Positions 41,267-48,954 are shown, counted from the stretch's first letter. The stretch: 48,954 bases of DNA from Paracoccaceae bacterium (GCA_030950185.1 JAUZRU010000067.1:1-48954); one strand, 5' to 3'. Numbers and translations: made by a program. The notes: generated by a model not told the origin, from the sequence alone.

Positions 41267-42518
41267 TTTCCACCTCGCCATTTGCCCGCACATGCCATGT
41301 CTGGATGCCGTTGTTGTGATAGACGGAATTTTCACCCCGGATCGCCTTGAGCGCCTTCATCGTCGGCTGCACATAGCCGGTTTCATCGACCGCCCGCGAT
41401 TGCAGCAGCAGCGGGCGGCCGTCCCAGTCGATATCCAGGTAAAACCGATGCAGCGATTTCGGCAGGCGGGGGCCGTCTATACGCGCCTCGGTCCAGTTGC
41501 GCCCGCCGTCAAGCGTGACATCGACCTTTTTGACAACCCCGTGGCCCGACCAGGCCAGCCCGGTGATGACAAGCGGCCCCTTGCCGTGGGTGATCGGCGC
41601 TTGCGGGCTGGGGCTGGTGATGACCGATTTTGCATCCATCACCCAGGTGAACTGGCGCGAGGTGCCATCGGGCATCAGGTCGGTGTATTTCGAGGTTTCC
41701 TCGCGTTGCATCCAGGGCTTGTCGCCCAGCTCAAGCCGGCGCAGCCACTTGATCCACATGTTGCCTTCCCAGCCCGGAACCAGCAGGCGCAGCGGATAGC
41801 CGTTTTCGGGGCGCAGGGCCTCGCCATTCTGGGCAAAGGCGACCATGCAGTCGTCAAGCGCCTTTTCCAGCGGGATTGAGCGGGTCATTGCCGCCGCATC
41901 ACCCCCTTCGGCCAGCAGCCATTTCGCGCTGGCCTTGATGCCGGCCTCTTGCAGGATCAGTCGCAGCGGCACGCCTGTATACATGACGTTATGAATCATG
42001 CCGTGGGTGAACTGGACGCCGTTCATCTGCGGGCCGTGCCATTCCATACCCGTGTTGGCGGTGCATTCCATGAAGTAGACGCGGTTTTCGCGCGGGAAGC
42101 GCTTGAGATCATCCAGTGTAAAGACAAGCGGTTGCTCGACCAGCCCGTTGATCATCAGGCGGTGTTTCGCCGGGTCGATTTCTGCGACGCCACTGTGGTG
42201 ACGCTCAAAGCACAGCCCGTTGGGCGTGATGATGCCGTCAAGCTGGTGCAGCGGGGTGAAGTTGATGGAACTGCGTGTGTCGGCTGTCAGCCAGGGCACG
42301 TTGCGGCGCTTTACCCGGGCCTCGAACGGGCTGGGCAGGCCATAGGGGGATGCGTCCACGCCGGGGCCAAGATGGCGCCGCCATGGCTGGACCTCGGTAA
42401 TTGCGGGGTCGGGTTTTTCGCCCGAAAGGGCTGGGGTGGCGGCAGCCCCGCCGAAGGCTGCCAGCGATGTTGTCAGAAATCGCCTGCGGGTTCTGTCAGT
42501 CTTTTCGTGTTCCGACAT
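41250..42518 (-). CDS. soxC: Sulfane dehydrogenase molybdenum subunit SoxC
   Basis: SoxC is the molybdopterin subunit of sulfane dehydrogenase, related to sulfite oxidase; it oxidises the sulfane sulfur bound to SoxY. The product is 422 residues with a Tat signal (RTRRRFLTTSLAAFGGAAA, about 9-27). The Mo-binding cysteine is C152 in VYFMECTANTGMEWHG. The C-terminal dimerisation domain begins near PGPLVITGLAWSG-type sequence (here HGKGPLVITGLAWSGHG). It lies 24 bases after soxB and overlaps soxD, as expected for a paired complex. Confidence 0.95.
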   Translation of the reverse strand: MSEHEKTDRTRRRFLTTSLAAFGGAAATPALSGEKPDPAITEVQPWRRHLGPGVDASPYGLPSPFEARVKRRNVPWLTADTRSSINFTPLHQLDGIITPNGLCFERHHSGVAEIDPAKHRLMINGLVEQPLVFTLDDLKRFPRENRVYFMECTANTGMEWHGPQMNGVQFTHGMIHNVMYTGVPLRLILQEAGIKASAKWLLAEGGDAAAMTRSIPLEKALDDCMVAFAQNGEALRPENGYPLRLLVPGWEGNMWIKWLRRLELGDKPWMQREETSKYTDLMPDGTSRQFTWVMDAKSVITSPSPQAPITHGKGPLVITGLAWSGHGVVKKVDVTLDGGRNWTEARIDGPRLPKSLHRFYLDIDWDGRPLLLQSRAVDETGYVQPTMKALKAIRGENSVYHNNGIQTWHVRANGEVENVEVS

Positions 42519-42542
42519 TTCCAGACCTCGCCTTGTGATATG

Positions 42543-44240
42543 TCAGGCCCCCACGACCTTGACGCTTTTGTTCGGGTCGACACTGACGGTGCCCTTGCGT
42601 TTGATATAGCTTTCTACCACATCCCAGATCGCCGGCCCTTTGGTGCCCTGGTTGACCGAGGCCCATCCGGCAACGACATAAGTCTTGTTCGGGTCGATGG
42701 CCTCGCCGGTTTTCAGCAGGGTCATGTTCGACAAGCGCGCGCCGATCGGCTTGTTTATGTCGATGGTATAGCCCATGCCGCCAACACGAACCATGTCGCC
42801 CCCCTGCTGGTAGTATGGATCGGGGTTGAACAGGTTGTCGGCAACGTCTTCGAGGATCAGCTTCAGCGTCTTGCCGGTCATTTCCGAACGATAGGCTGCC
42901 GGGTAGTTCATGCTGACCGCGTTGAACAGGTCTTCGCGGGTGATGTCCTGCCCCGGCACAAGGCTGGGCCCCCAGCGGAAGCCGGGTGACAGGGCGATAT
43001 CAGCCTCGCGCTCGTCGATGAGGGCGTTACAGATCAGGTCGTCCCAGGTGCCGTTGAAATTGCCACGCCGGTAAAGCAGGCTGTCGGTGCGTCCTATAAC
43101 CTCGGAGAGCTGGTCCATGTAGGGCGCCCGTTGTTCGTCGATCAGGGCGGTCATGCCCTTGTCGGCCGCGATCACATCGGCAAAAACCGGGATCAGCTTG
43201 TGGCGGAAACCCATCATCTTGCCGTTGCGCACATCCAGATCGACGCGGCTGACAAACTTGCCATTCGAGCCCGAGGCGATGATGATGGTTTCGCCCACAA
43301 GAACGGGCTCTGGCAGGGCGTCATGGGTGTGGCCCGACAGGATCACGTCGATGCCCTTGACGCGGCCGGCCATCTTCTTGTCGACGTCAAAGCCGTTATG
43401 CGACAGCAGAACAACCAGCTCGGCCCCCTTGGCGCGGACCTCGTCCACGGTTTCCTGCATGTGTTCTTCGCGGATGCCAAAGCTGTATTCGGGGAACATC
43501 CAGCCGGGGTTGGCAATCGGCATATAGGGGAAGGCCTGCCCGATCACGGCGATCTTCACGCCGCCGCTTTCGAACATCTTGTAGGGGGCAAATGTTTCGG
43601 CCGGCTCGTCCCACTCCTTGTCGAATATGTTCTGGCCAAGGGCGGCAAAGGGCAGACCGTCAACAATTTCCTGCACCCTTTCACTACCCAGCGTGAATTC
43701 CCAGTGAAAGGTCATCGCATCGGGTTTCAGCGCGTTCATCACGTTGACCATGTCCTGCCCGGCCGTGTGATAACAGGTGTAAGACCCGTGCCATGTGTCG
43801 CCCCCATCCAGCAGCAGCGCATCGGGCCGTTCGGCGCGGATGGCGTTGACGACGGTCGCGACACGATCAAGGCCGCCCATGCGCCCATAGGTCTTGGCGA
43901 GCGAGGTGAAATCGTCATAGGTCAGCGCATAAGCTTCGGGGCTGCCATCGGAAATTCCATAAAGCTTGCGGAAAGCGGCGCCGGTGATGTGGGGAACATG
44001 GCCCTTTGCCGCGCCAACACCGATGTTGATCTCGGGTTCGCGGAAATAGATCGGTTTGAGTTGGCCGTGGATGTCGGTGATATGAATCAGGGATACATTC
44101 CCGAACGTGTCGAATTTCAGCAGATCATCTTGCGTCAGGCGCTGCCCGGCCGCCAGACGCGCCCAGTTTCCAAAGCCTGAAGCACCGACAATGGCAGAGG
44201 CAGCCATCGAGGCCTGCAGAAAATCGCGTCGGGAAATCAT
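42543..44240 (-). CDS. soxB: Thiosulfohydrolase SoxB
   Basis: SoxB hydrolyses sulfate from the sulfonate-cysteine adduct on SoxY in the periplasm and holds a dimanganese site. The product is 565 residues. A Tat signal (SRRDFLQASMAASAIVG) starts the protein. 5'-Nucleotidase-family metal motifs are visible: SLIHITDIHGQLKP (about 50-63), ALLLDGGDTWHGSYT (about 143-157), LLSHNGFDVD and ILSGHTHDALPEP. The C-terminal domain contains RWGPSLVPGQDITREDLFNA. A strong hairpin separates it from soxA, so it may be expressed at a lower level than soxXYZA. Confidence 0.97.
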   Translation of the reverse strand: MISRRDFLQASMAASAIVGASGFGNWARLAAGQRLTQDDLLKFDTFGNVSLIHITDIHGQLKPIYFREPEINIGVGAAKGHVPHITGAAFRKLYGISDGSPEAYALTYDDFTSLAKTYGRMGGLDRVATVVNAIRAERPDALLLDGGDTWHGSYTCYHTAGQDMVNVMNALKPDAMTFHWEFTLGSERVQEIVDGLPFAALGQNIFDKEWDEPAETFAPYKMFESGGVKIAVIGQAFPYMPIANPGWMFPEYSFGIREEHMQETVDEVRAKGAELVVLLSHNGFDVDKKMAGRVKGIDVILSGHTHDALPEPVLVGETIIIASGSNGKFVSRVDLDVRNGKMMGFRHKLIPVFADVIAADKGMTALIDEQRAPYMDQLSEVIGRTDSLLYRRGNFNGTWDDLICNALIDEREADIALSPGFRWGPSLVPGQDITREDLFNAVSMNYPAAYRSEMTGKTLKLILEDVADNLFNPDPYYQQGGDMVRVGGMGYTIDINKPIGARLSNMTLLKTGEAIDPNKTYVVAGWASVNQGTKGPAIWDVVESYIKRKGTVSVDPNKSVKVVGA

Positions 44241-44293
44241 GTGAGGATACTCCTGTCAAATCCTGGGGCACAGCCGCAGTGCCTGATTGAAAA

Positions 44294-44321
44294 GGCCCTC
44301 CCCACAGTCAAGGGGAGGGCC
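44294..44321 (-). terminator. Intrinsic terminator/attenuator between soxA and soxB
   Basis: A perfect 10-bp GC-rich stem GGCCCTCCCC / GGGGAGGGCC (44294-44303 with 44312-44321) closes an 8-base loop. Read on the minus strand, the direction of sox transcription, it is followed by TTTTC. That is a classical Rho-independent shape inside the operon. It would set soxXYZA above soxBCD unless soxB has its own promoter. Confidence 0.8.
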
Positions 44322-44347
44322 GTGTTTTCAGCCCGGTTGGGCGCGGG

Positions 44348-45211
44348 TCAGTTGCGAACCGAGGGGGCCTCGACCGACAGGCCGTTGCCGCGGGATGCAA
44401 CATACAGTTCAAGTGCCCTGAATTCATCAGACCCGACCTTGTAAGGCTTGGCCCGGATGTTCTTCATGCAGCCCTTGAAGCGCCCGTGAACCGAGTTCAG
44501 CTTGGCGTTTTTCAGGCGATAGGCCGGGAAACCGTTGATCTGGCCCTGCGACAGGTGGTCGGCACGGATATACTTGCCGTAATTGTCCTCGTGGCAGTTC
44601 GAACAGGACATGTCGAGCTGGCCAACGCGGGTGTAGTACAGCTTCTTGCCCAGTTCCCACATCTTTTTGGCGGGGCCGTCCGTCTTGACGTTGACCGGCA
44701 TGCCGCGCGACTGAAGCGAGATCAACGCCACCATCGAGGTCAACTGACCACCGCCGTATTTCCACGGCTTGGCGCCCATATGCTCTACCCGGCTCCAGTT
44801 GATATAGTCTTCAATCGTCATCAGCTTGGCCTGCTTGTCGTCCCAGCGGGGCAGGACTGCGCGCAGTCCTTTCATGCTGCTGGGTTCGCCATGGCAGTCG
44901 GCGCAGGATTTGCCGGCCTTGCCGTCAGGCGTGTTCCAGGCTTCCCAAGCCTGTTCGACAAAGATCATGCCGGGGTTGTCAAAGTCGTCAGTTTCAAGGG
45001 CGCGCGTTTCCTTGGAGCGGAAAACCCACCCCGAGAACAGCTCGGGCAGTGGAGATCCGGCCGGCGGGTTCTTGACATGGGTGATGATCTTGATTGGGCC
45101 ATCTTCGCTATTGATGACAAGGCTGTCCTTGGTTTCCCCCGCCTGCGCCGCAAAGCCAAGCGACGCGGCAAAGAGACCGCCTATCATTGCTGAAGTCATT
45201 ATTCTTTTCAT
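44348..45211 (-). CDS. soxA: Sulfur-oxidising cytochrome SoxA (di-haem)
   Basis: SoxA pairs with SoxX to link thiosulfate oxidatively to the SoxY cysteine. The product is 287 residues with a signal peptide (about 1-24). Two haem motifs are present: CADCH at 103-107 and CSNCH at 203-207. C248 in GRFKGCMKNIRA is the conserved cysteine persulfide ligand of the active haem. The di-haem form is the Paracoccus-type SoxAX. The ATG at 45211 is chosen because CAGGGAG precedes it and the signal then starts at residue 1; longer in-frame extension overlaps soxZ. Confidence 0.95.
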   Translation of the reverse strand: MKRIMTSAMIGGLFAASLGFAAQAGETKDSLVINSEDGPIKIITHVKNPPAGSPLPELFSGWVFRSKETRALETDDFDNPGMIFVEQAWEAWNTPDGKAGKSCADCHGEPSSMKGLRAVLPRWDDKQAKLMTIEDYINWSRVEHMGAKPWKYGGGQLTSMVALISLQSRGMPVNVKTDGPAKKMWELGKKLYYTRVGQLDMSCSNCHEDNYGKYIRADHLSQGQINGFPAYRLKNAKLNSVHGRFKGCMKNIRAKPYKVGSDEFRALELYVASRGNGLSVEAPSVRN

Positions 45212-45242
45212 GGCTTTAAACTCCCTGAATATGTTGTTGTTT

Positions 45243-45572
45243 TCAGCCAATCTTGATTGATTTCGCAGTCTCGTAGACAGAACCGTCGTCATCAACCCAC
45301 TTGAATGCAAGCTTGCCCGCCTCTTCAATTTTCATCGAGAACTGAAAGAAGGGGTTGCTTGAAACCGCCGGCTGGATATCAACCGAGAACACCGGCTTGC
45401 CGTTAAAGGTGGCTTCGAAATAGTTGATGATCTTGCGCGGGATCTTCTTGCCGGTTTTCTTGTCCTTGCGCTGACCTGATTCCATCTTGTGATTGATCAG
45501 GGTCTTGACCGTGAAATACTCACCCGCCGCGACGGACTTCGGAACTTTCACGCGAGGTTTGATTTTTGCCAT
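45243..45572 (-). CDS. soxZ: Sulfur carrier complex subunit SoxZ
   Basis: SoxZ partners SoxY to form the SoxYZ sulfur-carrier. The product is 109 residues with no signal peptide, so it is exported with SoxY. Family stretches are PRVKVPKSVAAGEYFTVKTLINHKMESGQRKD (about 5-36), RKIINYFEATFNGKPVF and the C-terminal LAFKWVDDDGSVYE. It lies 23 bases after soxY and 31 before soxA. Length and motifs match the family. Confidence 0.96.
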   Translation of the reverse strand: MAKIKPRVKVPKSVAAGEYFTVKTLINHKMESGQRKDKKTGKKIPRKIINYFEATFNGKPVFSVDIQPAVSSNPFFQFSMKIEEAGKLAFKWVDDDGSVYETAKSIKIG

Positions 45573-45595
45573 TTGTAAATTCTCCGTTGTAGGGG

Positions 45596-46021
45596 TCAGC
45601 CGCCGCAGCCGCCGATTGTCACTTTCACCGAGCGCGAGGTCTGGGTGAATGATCCGTCGGCCATCTTTGCCACGGCAATGACGTTCTGTGTGCCGGCAAG
45701 ACGAATCCGGGTGGCAGCGCTTGGTTCAGCCATGTCGCTGAAGTGGAACGTCGCGACGCCGGGGTTCGGGTTGCCGTCCGCCAGAATCATGATGCTGACC
45801 GCGCCGGGCGCAGATACCGAGATCGGTACGGTATTACCGTTTTCAGCGATTTCGGGTGTGGTCAGTTCGATCCCGCCTTCGGCGACGGAAGCCCCGCCCG
45901 TAAAGCTCTTGATGTCGGCCATTGTTGCGTCGGATGCAGCTTTGGCGAAATCGATCGGGATGAGGCTGACAGTGACAACAGCACCGCCAAATGCAAGTGC
46001 TTGTCTTCTTGACAGGTTCAT
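45596..46021 (-). CDS. soxY: Thiosulfate oxidation carrier protein SoxY
   Basis: SoxY carries sulfur intermediates on its C-terminal cysteine. The product is 141 residues. The end VKVTIGGCGG is the diagnostic GGCGG swinging arm. The N-terminus NLSRRQALAFGGAVVTVSLIPI holds a twin-arginine signal that also exports SoxZ. The order soxX-soxY-soxZ-soxA with short gaps fits the core Sox operon. The ribosome site AGGAGACATCC lies before the ATG. Confidence 0.96.
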   Translation of the reverse strand: MNLSRRQALAFGGAVVTVSLIPIDFAKAASDATMADIKSFTGGASVAEGGIELTTPEIAENGNTVPISVSAPGAVSIMILADGNPNPGVATFHFSDMAEPSAATRIRLAGTQNVIAVAKMADGSFTQTSRSVKVTIGGCGG

Positions 46022-46034
46022 GGATGTCTCCTGG

Positions 46035-46493
46035 TTATTTGAGTGTCATGAGGTAGGCCAGCACATCCTCGACCTCCTGGGCGGTGAGGATCGTCTTGCC
46101 CTGGAACTTTTTCATGGTCCGTGCACCGTTTTCGAGGCGGTAAAACGACGGCATGATCGAACCCTCGAAGGTTTTCTTCGAGTTGACCAGAATTCCGCGA
46201 AGATGTGCTTCGTCATAGCGTTCGGCCACGCCATCAAGCGCGGGCCCGATTTCGCCGTGGAACTGCTGTTCGGAAAGGTCCGAGTTCTTGTGGCAGGCCA
46301 GGCAGTTACCCTTCTTGCGATTGGCAAAGACCTTGCGACCGTTGGCTGGATCACCGGGCACGCCTGTCAATGACTGCGAGACGGCGCCGTCGGACTCGAA
46401 CACGACATCATTCGGGGCGACCACGCCGGCCGAAGCCATCGTTGCCATCACCATGAATGCTGCCGGGATGAGTGCCAGTTTATATGGCTTCAT
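46035..46493 (-). CDS. soxX: Sulfur-oxidising cytochrome SoxX (mono-haem)
   Basis: SoxX is the small haem subunit of SoxAX. The product is 152 residues with a signal peptide (about 1-22). The haem motif is CLACH at 64-68 (KGNCLACHKN) and a distal methionine lies in GSIMPSFYR. VAERYDEAHLRGILVNSKKTF is typical. The ATG at 46493 is preferred over an upstream start since GGGAGGAAACTA precedes it. It heads the soxXYZA run and a likely SoxR site lies upstream. Confidence 0.94.
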   Translation of the reverse strand: MKPYKLALIPAAFMVMATMASAGVVAPNDVVFESDGAVSQSLTGVPGDPANGRKVFANRKKGNCLACHKNSDLSEQQFHGEIGPALDGVAERYDEAHLRGILVNSKKTFEGSIMPSFYRLENGARTMKKFQGKTILTAQEVEDVLAYLMTLK

Positions 46494-46551
46494 TAGTTTC
46501 CTCCCTGTTTGATACTTGTTCAACTCTATGTGAGAATCAGCGTGAACACAA

Positions 46552-46567
46552 CTTCAAATTCGAAGAT
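46552..46567. promoter_or_regulatory. Putative SoxR operator upstream of soxX
   Basis: CTTCAAATTCGAAGAT contains a near-perfect palindrome (CTTC...GAAG, 46552-46565). It matches 13 of 16 positions with CGTCAAATTCTAATAT on the minus strand of 47981-47996, in the soxS/soxV gap. SoxR of Paracoccus is known to act at these same two intergenic regions. Function here is inferred. Confidence 0.5.
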
Positions 46568-46610
46568 TTGCATACGTTTATGGGCCGGCAACGCGACATG
46601 GCGACCGGAA

Positions 46611-47189
46611 TTATTGCTTGGCCGCCCGCCGTTCCGCGATCTTTCTGGCGTGATATTTCTGGAAATGTTCGTCCCCTTCGTAACCCTTCTCAAGGATCCA
46701 CGTCATCATGTCGAGGGTGGTTCCGATGCCGAATGCACCAGGCATGGTTGCCACCGCGGCCTGTGCTGCGGTGCCTGTGTCCGGCGCCTTTTCCGGCAGG
46801 AACATGATGGTCGGGGTGAACACGATTCCCCAACGGCGTGCCATGGCCTTTTCGGGCAGGACGGTTCCGTCAAAATCGGTGACCTCTTCGTCGCCAAACA
46901 GGTTCATCTGAACGAAAAAGAATTTCTCGCGCAGCAATGCGTTGATCGTGGGATCGGGAAACACCTTTTCGTGCATTCTTGTGCAGTAGATGCAGCCGCG
47001 TTGTTCGAATATGATCGCCAGACGTTTTCCCTGGGTGTTGGCGTCGGCAAGATCTTCGCGAAGATCCTTGAAGGTGACGTGCAGCCAGGTCGGCTTGTGC
47101 AGGCCGTCATCGCCGATCGGGATGTCGGCAGCCCGAACAGGTACTGAAAGCAGCATCAGAAAACCGGTCAGAATTGCAATCAGACGCAT
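46611..47189 (-). CDS. soxW: Periplasmic thioredoxin SoxW
   Basis: SoxW is a periplasmic thioredoxin reduced through SoxV and thought to keep Sox thiols reduced. The product is 192 residues with a signal peptide (about 1-20). The redox motif is C66-I-Y-C69 in FEQRGCIYCTRMHEKVF, and the cis-proline is in VFTPTIMFLPEK. It lies 25 bases after soxV and about 118 bases before soxX, a gap with its own promoter. The C-terminal tail is long and charged. Confidence 0.9.
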   Translation of the reverse strand: MRLIAILTGFLMLLSVPVRAADIPIGDDGLHKPTWLHVTFKDLREDLADANTQGKRLAIIFEQRGCIYCTRMHEKVFPDPTINALLREKFFFVQMNLFGDEEVTDFDGTVLPEKAMARRWGIVFTPTIMFLPEKAPDTGTAAQAAVATMPGAFGIGTTLDMMTWILEKGYEGDEHFQKYHARKIAERRAAKQ

Positions 47190-47214
47190 GGTGTCCTCCC
47201 TCCTTGGTTTTCGG

Positions 47215-47952
47215 TCAGCCTATGGATAGCAGGCCGGGGAAATAATCTATCAGAAACTGCGAGATACGCGAAACCGAGTTGGTTGCGATAAGAACCGCGA
47301 ACAGGATCAGCAATCCACCCATTACCTTTTCGACATGCCCCAGATATTTTCGCTTGCTCTGCATCCAGTTCAGGAAGGGGCGGGCAAAGAACGACCCGAT
47401 CACGAAGGGCAACGTCATCGACAGCCCGTAAACCAGCAGCAGCATCCCGCCCTTGAACAGGCTGTCCTGGGCGCTGGCGATCATCAGGATGGCTGCCAGC
47501 GCCGGCCCCACGCAGGGCGTCCAGCCAAAGCCAAAAGCAAGACCCATCAGATACGCGCCGATGACGGTGGATGGCGCCGCCGTGGATTCTATCTTTGCCT
47601 GTCGATACAGCAGCGGGATCCTGACCAGCCCGATGAAGTGCAACCCGAACACAAGCAGCAGCGCCGCGGCCACATATGAAAGCGGCTGCATCCAGCTGCG
47701 AAAGGCCTGCCCCAGCGCGGTGGCGCCAAGACCCATGAGGACAAAGATCGTCGTGACCCCCAATGCAAAGAACACGGCCGAGATCACCAGACGGCGCTGG
47801 GCGCCCGGCGCGATGCCTTCGTCTCGCAGCTCGGACATGGATATTCCGGCCATGTAGCCAAAATAGAACGGCACCAGCGGCAGGACGCAGGGCGAAAAGA
47901 ATGACAATATGCCGGCAAGTGCCGCGCCGCCAAACGAGATATCGAAAAACAT
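47215..47952 (-). CDS. soxV: CcdA-type thiol reductase transporter SoxV
   Basis: SoxV is an inner-membrane protein carrying reducing equivalents from cytosolic thioredoxin to SoxW/SoxS. The product is 245 residues with six hydrophobic helices. The two redox cysteines lie in SFFSPCVLPLVPFYFGY (C22) and GWTPCVGPALAAIL, the CcdA hallmarks. The ATG at 47952 is chosen over longer readings because AAGGAAG precedes it and the first helix then begins correctly. Its start codon lies in a short hairpin. It is divergent from soxS. Confidence 0.93.
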   Translation of the reverse strand: MFFDISFGGAALAGILSFFSPCVLPLVPFYFGYMAGISMSELRDEGIAPGAQRRLVISAVFFALGVTTIFVLMGLGATALGQAFRSWMQPLSYVAAALLLVFGLHFIGLVRIPLLYRQAKIESTAAPSTVIGAYLMGLAFGFGWTPCVGPALAAILMIASAQDSLFKGGMLLLVYGLSMTLPFVIGSFFARPFLNWMQSKRKYLGHVEKVMGGLLILFAVLIATNSVSRISQFLIDYFPGLLSIG

Positions 47953-47979
47953 TGTGCTTCCTTGCGTTGTTCGCACAAT
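47951..47979 (-). promoter_or_regulatory. Hairpin enclosing the soxV ribosome site
   Basis: An inverted repeat ATTGTGC / GCACAAT (47951-47957 with 47973-47979) has a 15-base loop. In the soxV mRNA the AAGGAAG ribosome site sits at the loop's 3' side and the AU of the start codon is in the stem. It could tune translation, or as DNA be a regulator palindrome. Confidence 0.45.
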
Positions 47980-47980
47980 C

Positions 47981-47996
47981 ATATTAGAATTTGACG
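47981..47996. promoter_or_regulatory. Putative SoxR operator between soxV and soxS
   Basis: On the minus strand CGTCAAATTCTAATAT matches 13 of 16 positions with the site upstream of soxX (46552-46567), including the whole TCAAATTC core. It lies in the 77-base gap between divergent soxV and soxS, where one regulator could control both directions. Confidence 0.5.
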
Positions 47997-48029
47997 ATGT
48001 AAACAACAAAATCTCGGAACCTGGTTGAA

Positions 48030-48404
48030 ATGCGATTTGCTCTTGTGCTGCTGGCCCTTGTCCTTTTTCTGCCCGCGCAATCGCGCGCTGCGGGATCGGG
48101 CCTGCGCCTTGTGATGTTCCAGGAAGACGGCTGCATGTGGTGCGAGCGCTGGCGCAAAGAGGTCGGTGTCATCTATTCCAGGACCGAAGAAGGGCAGAAG
48201 GCCCCGCTGATGGTTCTGGATATTGCCGATCCCATCCCGGCGGGTTTTCAGATCACGACCGATGCCCAGTTCACCCCGACATTCGTGCTGCTCAAGGATG
48301 GTGTCGAGCAGGGCAGGATCATCGGTTATCCCGGCGAAGATTTCTTTTGGGGGTTGCTTGATCGGATGTTGAAGCAGGTCGCAGACGGCAAGGCGGGCTC
48401 GTAA
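48030..48404 (+). CDS. soxS: Periplasmic thioredoxin-like protein SoxS
   Basis: SoxS is a thioredoxin-fold protein reported in Paracoccus to reactivate SoxYZ. The product is 124 residues with a signal peptide (about 1-21). The redox motif is C35-M-W-C38 in FQEDGCMWCERWRKEVG, and the cis-proline is in AQFTPTFVLLKDG. It is divergent from soxV and precedes soxR in the same direction, as in Paracoccus. The gap of 155 bases to soxR holds no clear feature. Confidence 0.9.
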   Translation: MRFALVLLALVLFLPAQSRAAGSGLRLVMFQEDGCMWCERWRKEVGVIYSRTEEGQKAPLMVLDIADPIPAGFQITTDAQFTPTFVLLKDGVEQGRIIGYPGEDFFWGLLDRMLKQVADGKAGS

Positions 48405-48559
48405 GGCGAAACCCCATATCAGGCTTGTAATTGTTGAACTTCACATCATCGTGTGGCAGTGATGGGTCAATCGTATCGATCCTCCGCGATGGCCCGTTGT
48501 CCATCTGGGGGTGGCAGCAACAATAACATGCCTCTTGAGCAGCGCAGGCGAGGCCGAAA

Positions 48560-48928
48560 ATGTCCCTTCCAGACTATGACAAAGGGCTGAGCGACAAGCA
48601 GATGGCCCGGATGATCAAGAATGCGGACAGGGCAGCCGATTTCCTCAAGGCTGTCGCCCATGAAGGCCGCCTGATGATCCTTTGTCATCTGACCTCGGGC
48701 GAAAAATCCGTAACCGATCTCGAAAACCTGTTGCATTCGCGGCAAGCGGCGGTTTCCCAGCAGCTGGCCCGGTTGCGTCTTGAAGGGCTGGTAAAATATC
48801 GTCGTGAGGGGAAAACGATTTACTATTCCCTCAATGACGAAAAAGCCCGTAGGGTGATCGAGATGGTATATGAACTTTTCTGCTGTCCGGACGAGAAGGA
48901 CCAGCCTGAACGGTCCGCAGCCGGCTGA
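48560..48928 (+). CDS. soxR: ArsR-family sulfur-responsive repressor SoxR
   Basis: SoxR represses the sox genes until reduced sulfur modifies its thiols. The product is 122 residues, a winged helix of ArsR type (KAVAHEGRLMILCHLTSGEKSV; HSRQAAVSQQLARLRLEGLV; REGKTIYYSL wing). Conserved cysteines C42 (LMILCHL) and C108/C109 (ELFCCPDE) match the persulfide-sensing pair of the SqrR/BigR subgroup, which distinguishes it from metal-sensing ArsR. Together with soxS it forms the rightward arm. A further gene begins 12 bases downstream. Confidence 0.93.
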   Translation: MSLPDYDKGLSDKQMARMIKNADRAADFLKAVAHEGRLMILCHLTSGEKSVTDLENLLHSRQAAVSQQLARLRLEGLVKYRREGKTIYYSLNDEKARRVIEMVYELFCCPDEKDQPERSAAG

Positions 48929-48939
48929 GGGGGGGCGGA

Positions 48940-48954
48940 ATGGAACAATTATCT
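48940..48954 (+). CDS. Start of an unidentified gene downstream of soxR (cut by window edge)
   Basis: An ATG at 48940 follows the soxR stop by 11 bases with a G-rich run (GGGGGGCGG) as possible ribosome site. Only MEQLS is visible. In related clusters a YeeE/YedE sulfur-transport gene often lies here, but nothing in these five codons proves it. Confidence 0.35.

Noticed and set aside
1-48954. CRISPR arrays, tRNA or rRNA genes, insertion sequences, phage genes
   Set aside because: No repeat-spacer pattern, cloverleaf, transposase or integrase was seen in a full read of both strands.

Overview
The window reads as a chromosomal segment of a marine-type alphaproteobacterium of the Rhodobacteraceae (Roseobacter group). 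The signs are high GC with GC-rich third codon positions, the flgF-fliQ-fliE-flgC-flgB / fliI flagellar block, a bhcRABCD cluster, a complete periplasmic Sox system with divergent soxSR, and the housekeeping run lolA-ftsK-aminotransferase-amidase-ubiH. No rRNA, tRNA, CRISPR array, insertion sequence or phage gene was seen.

Layout. (1) 1-3133: flagellar basal-body and export genes, with flgF cut by the left edge and fliI divergent. (2) 3135-12338: the beta-hydroxyaspartate cycle for glyoxylate assimilation (IclR regulator bhcR, divergent bhcABCD), followed by a three-gene TRAP transporter whose small permease subunit carries an unusual TM2 plus coiled-coil extension. (3) 12477-28684: a formate dehydrogenase (FDH) island. 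Its core is fdhA-fdhB-fdhC with a TorD-type chaperone, a small Tat-signal protein, and DUF3305 and DUF3306 proteins. Upstream lies an apparent maturation module: DUF6494, Mrp/ApbC Fe-S carrier, a biotin/lipoate-ligase-fold protein without visible catalytic motifs, DUF6505, a cytochrome c carrying a tungstate-binding-protein-like segment, and a polyferredoxin. A translationally coupled response regulator and histidine kinase close the island. (4) 28746-39624: mostly housekeeping genes (hspQ, AEC transporter, lytic transglycosylase lipoprotein, lolA, ftsK, dapC-like aminotransferase, amidase, ubiH/F-type hydroxylase, malonyl-CoA synthetase). (5) 39625-40569: a long non-coding stretch and an orphan Flp-type pilin-like gene. 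(6) 40643-48954: the sox cluster, soxVW-XYZA-BCD leftward and soxSR rightward, with a soxD that lacks the usual second haem domain. A further gene starts at the right edge.

Together the genes fit a mixotroph living on small molecules released by phytoplankton. Glycolate/glyoxylate carbon would enter through the beta-hydroxyaspartate cycle, and malonate through MatB. Formate and reduced sulfur (thiosulfate) would be extra electron donors through FDH and Sox. That lifestyle is inference; the gene identities rest on visible motifs and gene order. The items most worth follow-up are the FDH maturation module (including the cytochrome fusion and the apparently non-catalytic ligase fold), the response regulator with a degenerate GAFTGA loop, the extended DctQ, the short SoxD, and several regulatory repeats and hairpins (bhcR/bhcA, fdhA leader, soxA/soxB, soxV).
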